Origin: Apus apus
Lineage: Eukaryota; Chordata; Aves; Apodiformes; Apodidae
Direction of reading: 5' to 3'
Length of the DNA stretch: 64,000 nucleotides
Assembly (NCBI RefSeq): GCF_020740795.1
Contig: NC_067312.1
Location: 50,735,905 to 50,799,904, forward strand
Shown: piece after piece, positions 11,401-26,400 of the stretch
How the letters are laid out: each line of letters starts with the position of its first letter
How positions within the stretch are numbered: position 1 is the first letter of the stretch
The notes under the pieces: model-generated
Databases searched by the model: none
Told to the model about the DNA's origin: nothing
The model's input: the letters and a program-made list of their open reading frames with translations, nothing else
Translations under genes and position numbers: made by a program

Positions 11401-14400
11401 CACAGTGAAATAGAAAGAATTGGTTCTTAAGAAATAGCTATGCCCTGGCAGCTGCCCATGACAAGCTAGGAAAGGGGCTGAACAGGTCAAAGAGTGCCTT
11501 AGATGACCAGAATAAAAATTTAAAAGGAAGCAGAAGTTTAGGAAATAAAGTGATTTGCTTGTTTGCATCCAATTCTCTCTAATTCTGTAGTGTATAATAT
11601 AAAACAGATTTATAGATGGCATAGGGAGACATACAGAACAAACAGGTATCTAGCAGGTTCATGAGAGTGTGCGTGAGATAGGGAGAGATTAAGATGATTT
11701 TTTATATATATTTTGGAAATAAAAAATATTAGGTTTGACAATTTTGAAGTATCCTCACCTAACCCATCCTAGATGATCATTTAGAGCTGATAAAAGCTTA
11801 GAGATTATGTATAAACCCACTCCTATTTCAGTATGACAGAATTCACAGTAAAATAAGAAAAGTGGACTTTCATATTCACAAATTAAAATCCTGACATAAA
11901 CTCACTCTATTTTAGTGTATGGTATTTCTTTCAACTGTTCCTCAGACAGGCCAGATGGATCCACAAGCTCCTTCCTAGAAAGGATTAGGGAAAGTAAAAA
12001 ATGTAACAGTAGCTTCCAAACACAAAACTGTTCTTATTTTTATTATATCAGGCTGAAAAGATTTACTGAAACAAGCTGCTGTCAGCCCTGAAGCTATCTT
12101 AACATCAAAAGAGAAAACTTATCAAGAAATGTGTCTAACTTCACCTGGATTGCTTCAAATGCGTGTTGCATCCTGTTCCACCTTTCTCTCACCTCTTCTT
12201 GTTGCTTCACAACACATATGAACATTGTTTATACTGAACATCGAATATGCTTTGGAATAGCTAACAATCTTTCTAACTGGCAGTTCTATAGCAAAAGGGG
12301 GCCTCATACTCAATTATAAACAAGGACATTTTGGAAGTCACAGAGGAGTAAATCTCTAAAATCCTGTATTCTTAATCAATAATTCATCCACATAGAATGG
12401 TCATCTGTATTCAGTGTATTCAGTGATCTGCAGTGTCTTCTACACACAGCTAGTCATTAACACTCACATAATTTACTGTGGCACATAACTAAATCGGAAT
12501 ATAATGCCTCACATCCACAGAGCAGGGGGTGTGAATAACTACTTAAGAGGCAAACCAAGCAGTCACTCTGACTCTGCAAGGACTGTACTTACTGAATATG
12601 TTTCCAAAGTTCTTCTTTAGCTTGTACATCTGGGCTTCTCCTATAAATACCAACAAAGACAAGAGACAGAACTGTGAAAAACAATCTGCTGTGTTGCTGT
12701 TCAAATAACTTTTAACAGCGCAGACCTTGCAGAGAAATAACAGTAAATGTGATTTCAATTTTAAGGTTTGTTATCTCAGAAAATGTGTTAAACTTCAGCA
12801 CTTATACTGAAAAGTAATGTCTTGAATGACAGGTTCTCAATCACAATTCCTGTTCCACCAGCCTTCAGCATATGCATAAAATATAAACAACTGCAGAACT
12901 TTCCAAGATAAATCAATGACCAGCTATTGCCACTCCTTATCCAGCTGAGGACAGTGTGGTTTGGAATTACACCTTTGTGTTAGTCCTCAGAAATGTCCTG
13001 TAGCCCACGGTGCCCTTTGTGAGCAGGAGGAGGGACAGACCACTCCAGACTGACACACCAGTAATTCCCTGCCATGCCAAGTGAGCACCAGTGAAGAGGA
13101 CCAGTTGCTCAGCTGCAATCACAGCACAGCCTCTCTTTCTGGTCAGTTCCAAGAAGGATTTCTGCTCACTTCATTTACCTTTGTGATGTCCAGGACAAAA
13201 AACCAACAACACCCAAGCAAAATCAACAACAATGCATACTCACATGAGTATTTTAGCAAGTATTTCAATCACAGATAAAGAACTTGGCCAAAATTGTTAT
13301 TTCCCTGTTGCAGACATAGAGAGGCAGTAAAACAAGCCTGAATACCATGCCTCACTTTTTCCTCTGAATTACAGAAAATATTGTTTCCAAACTGGATTCC
13401 CTTTATTTTTATTTTTCTTATCCTATTTTATTGCAGGGTCAGTTCAAAGCCACCACTGTTGTTGAAGCTGCACCTAGCATTCACCAAAACCCACAGCAAA
13501 GTAATAAATATGCATTTTGCATGGTGGCAGGGACTGCATTTGCATGGAGAGATCAGATAACTCTTCACAGGGATTACATAAACTCAGTGTTCATAGCTAG
13601 ACTGTTCCACACAATTTAAAATGTGAGGGATGTAACTTTTAGACAGATTAATGCTCCCACTGAAGTCATAGTTTCTCCAATATTGTCTTACATCATCAGA
13701 TCATACAGCTTCCCCTTTTTTATTTAAACAAAAGGCCCTATCATATGCTTTTGGAGTGACATAACACAAATTTAAATTAAGATCAAGGAGGACAGCAGAG
13801 TTCTGTGTCTTAGTGTCTGTTAAACCAGCTCTCCCTTGCCCAGTGGCAGAGTGGTATCAGAAATAATTCCAAACTGCTCTCTAGCACTAACAGGTTCACG
13901 GTTTTCTTATTTCACTATTACTGTGTTTGGCTCATTTCCAGACTTCAGCTTAGAAATAATTTTCAGAGACATCTATATTGCAGTAAATGTCAGTGTAAAG
14001 GCTGATTATTTATGGATGGTAATATTTTGAGGTGTTTTTTTTTTTTTTAGATTTTACAGGTGCAGAACTACTGAGAAATATTAGTTTAATGGTTTATAAA
14101 TACCAGAGTGAGGCAGAAGGGTGAGAAACAACCTCACAATTGTGATTACCTAGTGGGCCTAATACAAAGTAATCCATAACCTTCTCGGGCTCCAAGGTGG
14201 CAATGGCTTTCCAGGCAGCGTGACACATCTGCCCCAGACAATTCCCATCCCTGCCTGATAGACGGCTCTGCTCTCTGTTCTTACTGCCCAAGGTCCTCGT
14301 GATAGCTATGGCCACAAGCAGCTTGCAGACCGATTTTTCTCAGCGTTCAGAGCTTTTTGTGGCTTTTAATGTTTATGTTTATTTCAATGCATTAATTTTA

Positions 14401-17400
14401 TCTTATTTTCACTTCTCCTCTCTCTCCTTCTCCCTTCTCACATTTACTTATCTTCTTACATCTGTCCATTCTGGTTTTAACTCCCTGATGTAGTAGCGTG
14501 GTATGCAGTGGCATTTAACAGCTGTTTTCACCCCTCAGTATTGAATTGATTGCTCTTTCTATGCAACCCGCTGCTCACAAAAGAGCAGCTGCAAACCTTT
14601 CATTCGCCCTGGGGCTGGGAAGACAAGCATCCTCTCCTGAGGCTGAATAATCCAGCAGTGGGGAATGCGAAAGCTCTCGAAAGCTTTGTAATGCTTACAA
14701 GCCCTAGTTTGCCTGAGGAAGCAAAGCCTCAGGGTCACTCCCAAACCCAGGCTCCCCACAAAGCAGGGTATTGTGTACACCACCCACCCATCTGATCAGC
14801 TCATGGCTTTTAATTGTTCATGGAAATACGAGTGTTCAGGTCTCACACGCCACCAACATCATGTGAAGCCTCTCCCACGATAAGAAATATTAATTTGTGG
14901 GGCAAGCGCGGAAAGAGAATCGTTAAGTAAGAAGACATTAATTTCTCCTTTTTCTAGGAACCTCCTGCTTTCTGCGGCCAACCTCAGGCATTTAATTCTG
15001 TGGTCTATGCCTTTCTCTCTTCTTCCATCCCTGCCACTACACTATAATAAGGAACCTACTGCTGTAAAATACCGGTTTAGCAATATGGCATCTCACGAAA
15101 AAAAAAAAACACAAAGAAACCCCAAACCCTGCCCCACAACCCACTCCCTCCTATCCTCCCCACCTAAAAAAAAAAAAAGAAAAAAAAAAGAGAAAGAAGG
15201 AAAAGAAAGAAAAGGAAAGAAGGAAAAGGAAGGAAGGAAGGAAGGAAGGAAGGAAGGAAGGAAGGAAGGAAGGAAGGAAGGAAGGAAGGAAGGAAGGAAG
15301 GAAGGAAGGAAGGAAGGAAGGAAGGAAGGAAGGAAGGAAGGAAGGAAGGAAGGAAGGAAGGAAGGAAGGAAGGAAGGAAGGAAGGAAGGAAGGAAGGAAG
15401 GGATAAACACAAGTACTCCTCTGAGCAAACTGTTTTTATCAATTCCCATCTTGACATTAATTATTTTTCACCTGTTTAGAAAGTGTTACCATACTGGGAT
15501 AGCCTCACAGCATTTATTCAAGATAATTATCTGCAAAAGAATATCCAGAAATATGATACAGATGAAGTATCTTAATAAAAGCATTTTCTTTCTAAAGGCC
15601 TGTTCCTCCATCCTTTGCAAGAAAAATGAAGAAAAACTTACAAAAAAAAAGGTCTTGTTAAAGTGAAATGTAGGTATTGTATATGCTGCATAGGAAACTG
15701 ATGTGTGTCGTTCTTTACAGCACACAATAAAGCAATCCTTCTGTTAAATCTATAAAGCCATGTAAAAATCCCTCTATCACTTTGTTCTTCTCTTTTTACT
15801 CTGAATTGTTATAAAACTCACAGTTTTTACATAAAATGTATACTCAGACTGTCCTATTGCAGTATCTGAATAAATAGCTTCTGCACAATTTGTACACTGA
15901 TCAGACTTTCTAATGCATGAGAAACCTAATGGGAATTCCCAGTAAGTGATAAGCTTCCAGGACATTTTTTATTTTTATTTCATTTTCACAAGCTCAAATA
16001 ACTGTACACATTAATAAGGTCTACATTATTTTTTGTGTCTCCATGTGCACCCTTATTAATATTTCAGTTTGAGTCACAAATGGTAAATTTAAATAGCCAT
16101 GGAATTTTAATGGCGATTTTTCTTAATTAAAAAAAGCCCTTTGGCTACACAGATGTTTTACATAAACTCTTGAAAACAAATCCTGTGAAACTAGAATTGG
16201 GAGCTTTCTCCATTTTCTGATTCCTTTAAGAGTAGGAAAGGTCAAATTCTTGTAAAATATTTTTATTCCTGAGACAAAGGAGACACCACCTTACCACCAC
16301 CAATGATAAGTATTACTCATTATCAAACAAATTAAATGCACTGTGCCAGGCAGAATAACAAATATTTCAGCCATTACTTCATGCTTCGAAAGTGAACCTC
16401 TAGTTAAACTGATTGCAATACAGAACTTAATGTGAAAGACTTATCTGCACTACTAAAATGAAGTAGCATTTGTAGCAATTCCTAAATGTGCAAATTGAAA
16501 TGACAATATAAACAGAATTAGAAACAAAAACAACCATACCCTACACGGTTTCTCTTCCCTCTGACTTGCATTCAGTCATGTAAGCAAACAGCTGAGCTAA
16601 ACTATGTTAAATAAATGCTCTTGTAACATACTGCAGGTTAATAGTTAAATGCCTTTTACTAAACTTTTTTTTAAAGCACTTTGAAAGGAATTCCCATTTT
16701 ACCTTTTTTAAGTTCTTATTTGCATATATTAAGGATCTCTGCCATACTTGTGAGGTTTGGGTTTATTTTGTTGGTCTTATTTTTTTAAAGCCATTTAATA
16801 AGTTAAGTTAGACACAAGAGGGAGCCCGTGCTGTCCAAGAAATTACATTTACTTGGCCTCTGGGAAAAAAAAAATGTTGGCTGTAAATTTAACTAATATT
16901 AACTGAGTACATTTCCTAGTTTACAGCACTTTCTGTACACAGTAAAAAAATGTAAATGAAACTTAATCACCTATATTTTATGGATTCCATACAAGTGAGC
17001 TTTAATATTACTGACTTTTTGTAATATATCATTGCATAATTACACCTAATAGCATTTGACTTTTGTGCAGCTGAAAGTGAGCAAGTTTGTACAAAGCCAG
17101 TTAAAGCAGAAATTCTAATATTTGGAATTTTAATAGCAAATTCTGTTTCTTATAAGATAATTAAAACTGTACACTATGAAGCTGGAAACAGAAACAAGTT
17201 CTAGCAACACAAGCAACTAAGAACAGAACAAGAGGATTTTGATAGTGAAAACTTCAGTGTGTATTATGGTTTCAAAGGAAATGAATGAAATAATATGAAG
17301 GGTAAATTTAAGAAAAACATTAGTGGTAAGTACCTCCTATGGAAGTGTGTTACAGGGTGACATCAGTCTCAGGGCTGGCTACTCTTCCATGATAGCCATG

Positions 17401-20400
17401 CAGCAAGGATGGGGATACATTTCCCAAGACTGTTCTCTCATGCCTTCTCTCCCAGTGCTTCCGCACAGCTCTCCTTCATTCTTCAACACCCCAGATCCTG
17501 CCCTGCCTGCCTTGCTCTGCCTGCTGGGCATCAGACTGAATGGTTTTGGATTGGTTGCTTGGATGGCAGATTACGCTAGACAGAAACATGATACAAAGCA
17601 GTGTGTCTCTACCCCAGAAACATGCCATTAGAAGAAAAAATATTAAAATAAACCAGCATTTTCATTAGTTTGAGAAATTAATTTTAGAAGCTGGTAGTTT
17701 CTCCGTGTCAAAACTGGCTGTCAGCAGGAACGGCGCTGCCTGGCAGCACAGCTCCATCACAGATAACCTGACATCAGGATGCAATAAATCTCTGACTGCT
17801 ACTTGCCAATAGTAATTTGACATGGAGACATCAGCAGCTGGTCTCAGCTGTAAGAAATCAGCAGACGTTATATGACTAAAAAAGTGTGCATGTGTTTCAG
17901 AAAAAATGCCAGCACCTATCACACATCATAGAATGGCTAGGGCTGGAAGGGACTTAAAATCTCAATGTCTTCACAGACTTGTTGCCCAGAAGGGGAGTCG
18001 CTGTCCTCATTACAGAACTAATATTCATTGAGCCACAAAAACCATTCAGAACTCCATCTGAGCTAAAGGAGAGAGTTCCTGAGCAGCTCAGTCAGAAGGC
18101 CCTTCCTGCAATATTTGTGCCCTGAAATTCAAATCATTAAACAAAGGGAATATGAACACAAAGACAAATCTGCTAATGTGAAAACAAATCACATGAAAGT
18201 CTCCATTTCTCCACAGCCAAGAGCCACCACCATACTGGACATACTCCTCCTGCTCTTTCCATGCCACAGCAGCCTTAATTTTCATGTCAAAGAGGGCAAG
18301 GGTTACATACGATCGAGATCTGTGCCTGGATCGCCGATAGCTTGGATCTGCCTGGTTTTTCTCCTTCTGACGCCGCAGCACAGCTTCCCACTGAGGAGCA
18401 GAGTCAACCATGTCATTCTCTTGCCGTAATCTGCAAAAGAAGTACTGGGAATTTAGCCTGAGGTCTCCAATGCAGGATGCTCTAAGAAGCAACAGGTTAT
18501 TTTTTCCCCACAGAAATCCAGCTCCTGCAACGCAATAGTTTAACTTTTCATCTTCTTAAGTTTTAATTAATGTTCCCAAATTATCTTGAAATATAAGAAC
18601 CTGTACCAAAGAAAACTCACTGATTTGTTTATTAGAAAAAGCACAAACAAAAAATGAAATTACTCAGGCTCTTAAGAACAGGCCCACACCTTGAATTGGT
18701 CTTCCCAGCCTAAGACAAACATCTGAATTTTTTTTCCTGTTAACATATTCCAGCCCACCTCATCCACTGAAAGTGTAAACCTCTTATCATTATACAAGGC
18801 TCTGCTACTAAAACTTTTTCAAATAGTTTGTAACAGCATGCACCTTCTGAGGAGCCAGGGAAAACCCGTCAGGGACACCCTTGGCGAGCTCCTGCTCAGA
18901 GGAAGCAGTCCCTTCACCCTGACCTGCAACAAAGCCCAGGATGCATGCAGATCTTCCTGCCTGCGCTAGACACATGTAATCCTGCCACTGCACCCCTGTG
19001 GCTTTAGCCCCATCACTGTTTCACTGTTTCTAAACCACATGATATACCTTTTATTTCTTTCTCTCTTTTAATTCCGTGAATCTATTATAGGAATATAGTA
19101 CAGATTAAACAAAATATAAAAGTCTTATAAATTCACACATTTTTTAGCAGGCTGAAGTAACTCTACAATGACACAATCAGCCAGGTTAAGTGTTGTGTCT
19201 GTCAGCTTTTAGCCATTGAAAGCTCTACAGATGCTTCACAGTTTGGGGACTGTTGATAGGAGCTATGTGATGAAGTGCTAAGGCATGGATATACTTGGTG
19301 ACAGTGGTGAATTTAAAATTCAGCAGGGATTTAGAAACAACCTTGGAAGACGTAAGTTCAAAAGTGAGTTCTCTGATAGGACAGTGCGACTGGTGTACTG
19401 AAGAAACTAGAGGAGCTTAAGAAAAACCAGGAAGACTGACAGGTAAAACAAACTAACAAACCAACAGAGATGAAGGGATTACACTGAAGATGTGACTGAT
19501 AAGAAATACAAAGCATGCTGTTGCTGTTGCTTTTCTCCACAGATATACCTTTCTCCTTGAATTTTGCATTTTATCAGGCTAAACTGGATACACAGGCTGC
19601 TGCTCTTCCTTTAATCAGATCTTGTCTCACAAGCGTAATGAATTTTGAGCTGGATTCCCAGCTACTGTAAATGACCACAACTCTACCAAATGGTACCAAG
19701 CCTCTGAAGAAGACCACAGCATCAGGTTTTCAACTCTAAGCAAGTCTTTCTAAACCTGTAATCTGGTGAAAGGGATTAACATAAATTTCTGTCTAAGGAT
19801 TTAGTAGAAGAACTCACACAGCAACAAGTAATGAACTGTGATTTTCATTCCAAATCATCCAATTTGTGGAGAAAGCAATCATCCCACATGGTATAATCAC
19901 AATCAAATGCCTCCCACATATGACAGTCACTTGCACAAACAGACAAAATGTGGGGGCTAGACCAGCACTGTTGCATGGGTAGCAGGTCTGCCTGCTTGAC
20001 TGTATGTCAACCCACGGCTTGACTGTATGTCAACCCACGGCTCCCAAACAACAACTCCTAACAGGTCAAGTAGACAGCCATGGTCTAAGGGAGGTATTCA
20101 GATGCTTGCCATTAAGTAACAAGACCTCCTCACTCTTCTCAGGAAATCCACACAACACACCAGATCACAAGGTCCCTACTCTGGCACAGAGCCCATGAGA
20201 TCCTGCATCTCTGTGTTTGAAGCCACACTTCCACACTGACCTCGAATGACCTCTCACTAAGGGCATAAGCACATCATTTCTGCTCCAGTCTACTCTGTGC
20301 ATGGCAAGCACAGTCCATAGCAATGCATTAATTTATTCCCAGATTCTTCAGATTTCTACTTTGCCTCCCTTCTTTTTCTTGTTGTAGCATACAACAGTGG

Positions 20401-23400
20401 TAATAACTGTTATTTATCTCTTTAATTTGAGCAAAATACCAAAAATCTAAATATATAAGGTACCATGGCAGCTGTTAAAACAACCGGTGTCAGCACAAAG
20501 TACCACTGTACCATGGCAGAACTCTACTAGGTGGAGATAAAAAGAAATTAAGCATTCCTTTTGCAGCTGCAAAATGATCGTATTTAACACTGTAAAGGAT
20601 GACCAAGCTAACAGTCTCTAAATAAAAGACATTATTTAGACACAATAATAAACTCCTAACAATTTTCATTAAAATCTTATGCTCTTTGGCAACAGAGATG
20701 ACAGAAACAAACAAACAATTTAAAGAAATTTTAACTCAAACCCCAAACTTCCATGGAAAGGTAATTTTGGCAAAAAATGTGTTGCCCTTGTACTGCAAAA
20801 GTCCCTTAAAACTTCCCTTTCAATCTTTCCACTTTTTGTTCCCACAAGGCAACAACTTGGTTTATGCCTTATAGAAAAAGATTCCTTGTTATGTGCATGT
20901 GAAACAAAACCGCTTGAGATTAACAGCTACCACAGTGACACTTTAGGCATTGTTTTCAGTAAGACTTGATGGTAAAATAAAAAATCGTAACACTATCACC
21001 AATCGCCTTTTGACTTAAGAGATGCTTTTTTCCTCATTTCAGGTCATATGATAGCAAGATACATTTATGCAATAGTAATTTCTCTTAAGGCAAGGAACTC
21101 TGAAGACTTGATTCTTGAAACCTCATTCAAAATATTTAAGTGTAAAGTTATTATTTAAGTCCAATGTATAGCAACAAGGGGCTCATTGGGAATGTGAAGG
21201 CTGAAGGCAGCCTTGGCTGCAGTGACCATGTGATTCTGGAATTCAGGATCTTGACAGAAGACAGGAGGGCAAAAAAATAATATCACAACCCTGGACTTCA
21301 GGACAGCGGTCTTTTCAAAGATCTTCTTGGAAAAGTTCAATGAGATATGGTCCAAGATGCTTCTGGCTAAACTCAGATACAAACAGGAACCATGCAGAAG
21401 GCAGAAGCTGAGGCAGGTAACGTGCAAGGAATACAGAGGCATTACCCAAGCATGCAGGAATGAGGTTATGAAAGCCAAAGCCCAAAAGGAATTGAATCTG
21501 GCCAGGAATGTCAAAGACAACAAGAAGGGCTTCAGTAAGCAGACAAGTGACAAAAGGAAGGCTAGGGAAAATGTGGGCCCTCTGCTGAAGGAGACAGGGG
21601 ACCTGCTGATACAGGACATGGAAAAGGCTGAGGTACTGAATGCCTTCTTCACCTCTTTCTTTACTAGCAAGGCCAGCCTTCAGGAATCCCAGGCTCCAGA
21701 GACCAGAGGTAAAGGCTGGAGCAAGAGAGAGATAACCTCAGTGGTCATCAGTGGCCAGTAACTAGCGGTGTACCCCAGGGGTGAGTACTGGGTCCAACCC
21801 TGCTTAATACCTTCACTAATGATCTGGATGATGGGGCAGAAAACCTCAGCAAGTCTGAAGGTCACACCACACTGGGAGGAGGGTCTGACTCATAAGACAA
21901 TTGTGTGACCATCCAGAGAGAACAAAACAGGCTGGAGAAATAGGCTAGCAGGAACCTCATGTAGTTCAACAAGGGGAAATGCAAAGTTCTGCACCTGGAG
22001 AGGAATAACCCCAAGCACCAGAACAGGCTGGGGCTGCCCAGCTGGAAAGCAGCTTTGTGGCAAAGGACCTGGGCATCCCAGTGGACACCAAGTTGAACAT
22101 GAGCCAGCAACACGCCCTTGCTGCAAAGTAGCTGAATGTTGTTCTGGGATGCATTAGGCAAATTACTGCCAGCAGGTCGAGGGAGGTGATCCTTCCTTTC
22201 TACTCAGCACAAGTGAGGCTATATCTTGAGTACCATGTCCATTGTTGGGCTCCTCAGTACAAGAGAGACATGGACAAACTGGAGAATCCCACAAAGGGCC
22301 ACCAAGATGATTAAGGGACTGGTGCAGCTCTCACATAAGGAAAGGCTGAGAAAGCTGGGACTGTTCAGTCTGGAGAGGAGAAGGCTGAGGGTGATTTCAT
22401 CAAGGTACCTAACTATCTGCAGGGAGGATGCAAAGAGGACAGAGCCAGGCTCCCATCAGTGGTGCCCAGTGACAGAACCAGAGGCAAAGGGCACACACTG
22501 AAACACAGGAGGCTCCCTCTGAACATCAGGAATCACTTTCTCATTCTGAGGATGACTGAGCACTGGCACAGCTTGTCCAGAGAGGTGGTGGAGTCTCTCT
22601 CCTTGAAGATACTCAAAAGCAGTCCAGGAACAGCCCTGGGCACCCAGCCATAGATGACCACCTTACGCAGAGAGATTGGACCAGATAACCTCCAAAGGTC
22701 CTTATCAGCCTCAATAATTCAGTCATTCTGTGATTCTAATCAAATGGATCTTCTAAGTGTAGTCAAGTAGAAGATTATGCTCCAGCACACATTGTCTACT
22801 GGTTTAATATACTTCTCTATACACAATAGATTTCCATCACAACATTAAAAAAAGCAAAAAAGTTTCTTCTGTGATTGAAGTATCTCATCATATTTTCTTC
22901 CTCAACTTTGTATGAACATCTGGTTGGGATAAAACATTCATATGATGGAGTGAAACCTTGAACACCGAGACCAAATAAAGAGTTTCTCCCTAACATTTTT
23001 CCAGTGTTGTGGCTTCAGAACTTCTCATCTGCTTTTCTGTCTTTATCTGCTAACTTGCTTTCATCTGATAAATAGTTCACAGTGATCTCTTCTCACATGA
23101 ACAATATATTCTACTCCGCTGTGACAAGAAGCAGATTCTTTTCAGTCATTTTATTCCACTGAAACAATAGAACTTTGTGTTTGCTTGTGCCAGGGACATG
23201 GGAATTAAATTAGTATTGATGTATGCAACAGGTACAACTTGAGTAACAGCAGCTGCAAGCCTCATTATATTGTCCCATTTAACCCTGTTAGGGCTGACTC
23301 ACCTCTGCTAACAGGAAAGCTATTCAGTGCCTGTACTCCTTCAGCTTATTATGTTTCTGCCATGGCTGCTAACAAAATGCAGAAAATCATTATGACTAGT

Positions 23401-26400
23401 GGTGTTCCTGCACCTAATGACATGGAACAACTCTCAGATCTCTAGCTCATTTTCTACTTGTTTACTCTAACACTGATAATAACTTATTATCTGGTCTGAT
23501 TCTTAATGACCACCTAAGAGTAAGAGATGCCGCAACATTAACAATTTTGATGTATCTTAAATTTCTGGAAATGTGAAAAACATAAAACAATCCACACAAT
23601 TTGATTTTTTTTTCCTTTTTAATTTTAAACACTTTTTCATGAGGTGAGGAAAGGTTAGTAAAGGCCCTTTTGTTCTTCAGAAAATGATAAGCAGTACTTA
23701 ATCCTTCTTACAATTCAATCTTTATATTCCAAGAAGCTCTTAAAAACATTGTTATGGTCAGTCCCTAATTTCCTTCACCTGCTTGTGGAACTTCCTGAAT
23801 AAGAAGTTTCACAGCAGAAAAATCCTGGCAAGAGTATTCTAAGAAAAAGGGATACAAAACATCATTTACACACTGACTGCTGAAACTACACTCAGCATTT
23901 CACTCAAATTTCAGAGCTCACCTGAAAAACAAATCTTCCATATACACTAGGTTATTGTTAACCAAGTATCTCACAAGACTGTGCTCTAATATAAGTAAAC
24001 TCAAAAGAAATCTCATGGCTCAGATATGCTTTATGTCAGCCCATTTGAATGTCACAATGACTTTCTGGCATCTCTTTAAATACTGCAAGTCATGCTTAAA
24101 ATATTATTATACTGCATACTTCTGCAGCACTAAATAGCATATAATAATTTCTAAGAGCTTCCAAATATCTGAAAATCGTTTGTCACTAATAGTACTAAAT
24201 GTTTGACAAAAAGAAATTGTAGTAGCCTGTGCAGACAGCTTCTTAGAAAATTTGCCTTAAAACAATTACTCTTTTGTCCACTGATATTTCTCTTACACTG
24301 TTTATGCAATATGGAGTAAATCTATGTGCTTTCTAAAAATATATTTTCATAAATACCTCTCAAATGCTGTTATCAATTGCAACATAAAAGTTGCCAATTT
24401 AAAGTAGTCATGGGGGTTTTTTTCTACAATAAATCACTTGTTATGCTTTTTCATATGAGCAATAAGAAAAACAGAATATCAAAACAAAACTTGCTCGCAC
24501 CAGTTGGTATTAACACTGTTGTCCTACTAAAGGCCGACACTCTACACATTCTGAGCTTAGGCCCACACTTTACATTTCGGAAAATAAAAATATTTATACA
24601 ATTAAATGCCCGTATTTTAGAACAAGACTGAGTTTCAGATTAATAAAAATATTATTTCTGTTATCCTCAAAAGCTTTCTCTGCTAAAATTCTGCACTTGA
24701 AATTTCTGATGTACTGAAGCACATGCTGTGAATAGTTTGTCATCACTATTATCAACTGTATTCGCATTCATATTCCAAATCTTTTGTAACTATGCCCCAT
24801 ATTTGATTTTCATTAATGAGTTCTTCCCAAGCAACAGGAGAGTATGCATTCATCCCATAGGCCTTTTGGCAATTATCTCTCTTCTTACTAAACAAAATGA
24901 CGTTAAGCTGCCTCAAGAGGACTGTATACTTCTAAAACATGTTAGATTCCTTCTTACTATGTCCATCTCAGAAAAGTCCATCTCCATTTGTTTGTGTTCC
25001 ATGTTTCTATGTCTAAAATATATAAAGATCACCTGTTTCTCTTCTTCCGATGCTCTCTGTTGGAATTTTCTGATTCACTGCCACTGCTGGTGTTACAGCG
25101 AGACCGTGACCTGGAGAGGAGAAAAGCAACATTTCAAGAATAATTTATTGACTAACATCAAAAGTACTGAAGTTCTAAGTAAGGAATGAACAACACTACA
25201 AAGACTAAAAAAATCAGAATCAAAAGACTCTAGAGGCTTGTCTATGCCTGAATATCATACTATTTTTTTCTCATTAATTCATTGGAAATAAGTGATTCAA
25301 AAGTGGTGCACTGGGAGTGCAGTGTCAAGTGATGGCAAATTTGCTTTTGAATCATTGCTCTGCATTTTTGTTTACTTTATCTCTCAGCATTCTTTGTGTA
25401 CATGCCACAGGTGTGAAATGTTTTCTTTTTAAACTGCACATGTTCAGGCTCTTTCCTTGTTGCACACTGTGGGACACTCAACAGAAACAACAGTAATTCT
25501 GGTTTTTGCAGGCAAAACAAAATGCTAATCAGATCAGTTTTTCTGTTCACTTCAACTTCCATCTTCTAGTAAGTTTGTATCTTTTTTCAAGTGTCAGGCA
25601 GTATGAAGTAACACCACTCACTATGACTGCTGATCTTCATGAATACAGCCAGGCTGAAGTGTGTCCATTGGCACATCCCAACACACCTTTGGGATGACCC
25701 GATACATAGCTACAAAGATGGTGTGTCATGAGAGCATGAGTTAAAGCAGTTAGTTCTGTATCACCTCTTACTGCGAAGCTTCAAATGGTAAGGTGACAAT
25801 TACAGCTCTATTTATTACTGAAAAAGACTGTTGGAACAGGCTGATGCTGAACCAAAATGGGCATATGCCTACCTACAGACAAAATCCTCTCAGCAGAAAG
25901 AAGTGCTTAGCTACTTACTATCTGAGACCCTTAAATCCTTGATTGCCACTGATCAACATTTTGAAGTAGAGAGACCAGCTGTCAGGGCTCTGATCCTAGA
26001 AACCAGGACTCTGTCACCGTATTGTTGGGCTAGGTCCTAAAAAATGGCACTCTCATCAAAAGCTGTTTTGGATCTTTGTTTAGTGTGATTATGGTCTCCA
26101 AATGCCTTGTAAAAAACACATGCTTTTCTGTGACCCTGTCAGTTGACCAATATTAACATGAGCTGGCTTAGAAGGATTTAAGATATCAGGAGTTACTGCC
26201 GGGTTTTCCTGCAATGGAATACAGAAAATTCCTTCTGAGGTTTCTGACCATGAAATAGGAGATACAAAGGGATAACTCTTGATGCTGTTGGCAGACCCAT
26301 ATACTTTATTGTGCCTTGTGGCTTTTCTTTTGCTCTTTCAAAGGCCAGTGTTTTAAGAGGACAGATTTGTTAAATTACACCTCAAACAAGCTGAGGAGTG

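Larger units (their letters stand above)
12641..18310 (-). other. EPB41L4A large intron, possible conserved non-coding DNA
   Basis: This 5.7-kb intron is almost free of CR1: only one short fragment at 17922-17968. It contains the AAGG microsatellite. Stretches at about 14110-15000, 15960-17330 and 17660-17930 look unlike neighbouring introns. They are complex, repeat-free sequence, with TAAT-core-rich AT blocks or GC-richer blocks with CAGCTG and similar motifs. That is the look of vertebrate enhancers, but conservation cannot be measured here. Confidence 0.35.
18431..25032 (-). other. EPB41L4A intron carrying a CR1 copy
   Basis: A 6.6-kb intron. Apart from the CR1 at 21158-22735 and a short tandem duplication at 19994-20039 I see no recognisable element. 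Frames in the track of this region are short and unrelated to known proteins. Confidence 0.6.

Noticed and set aside
15007..15666. Long open frames in both strands over the AAGG repeat
   Set aside because: They are products of the tetranucleotide period, which has no stop in these frames; no gene structure supports them.
18442..18492. Minus-strand frame extending upstream of exon 18311-18430
   Set aside because: The extension passes the CTTTTGCAG acceptor and loses similarity to EPB41L4A, so it is intron.
24728..25189. 153-codon plus-strand frame overlapping exon 25033-25110
   Set aside because: It is antisense to a verified exon and unrelated to any family I recognise.
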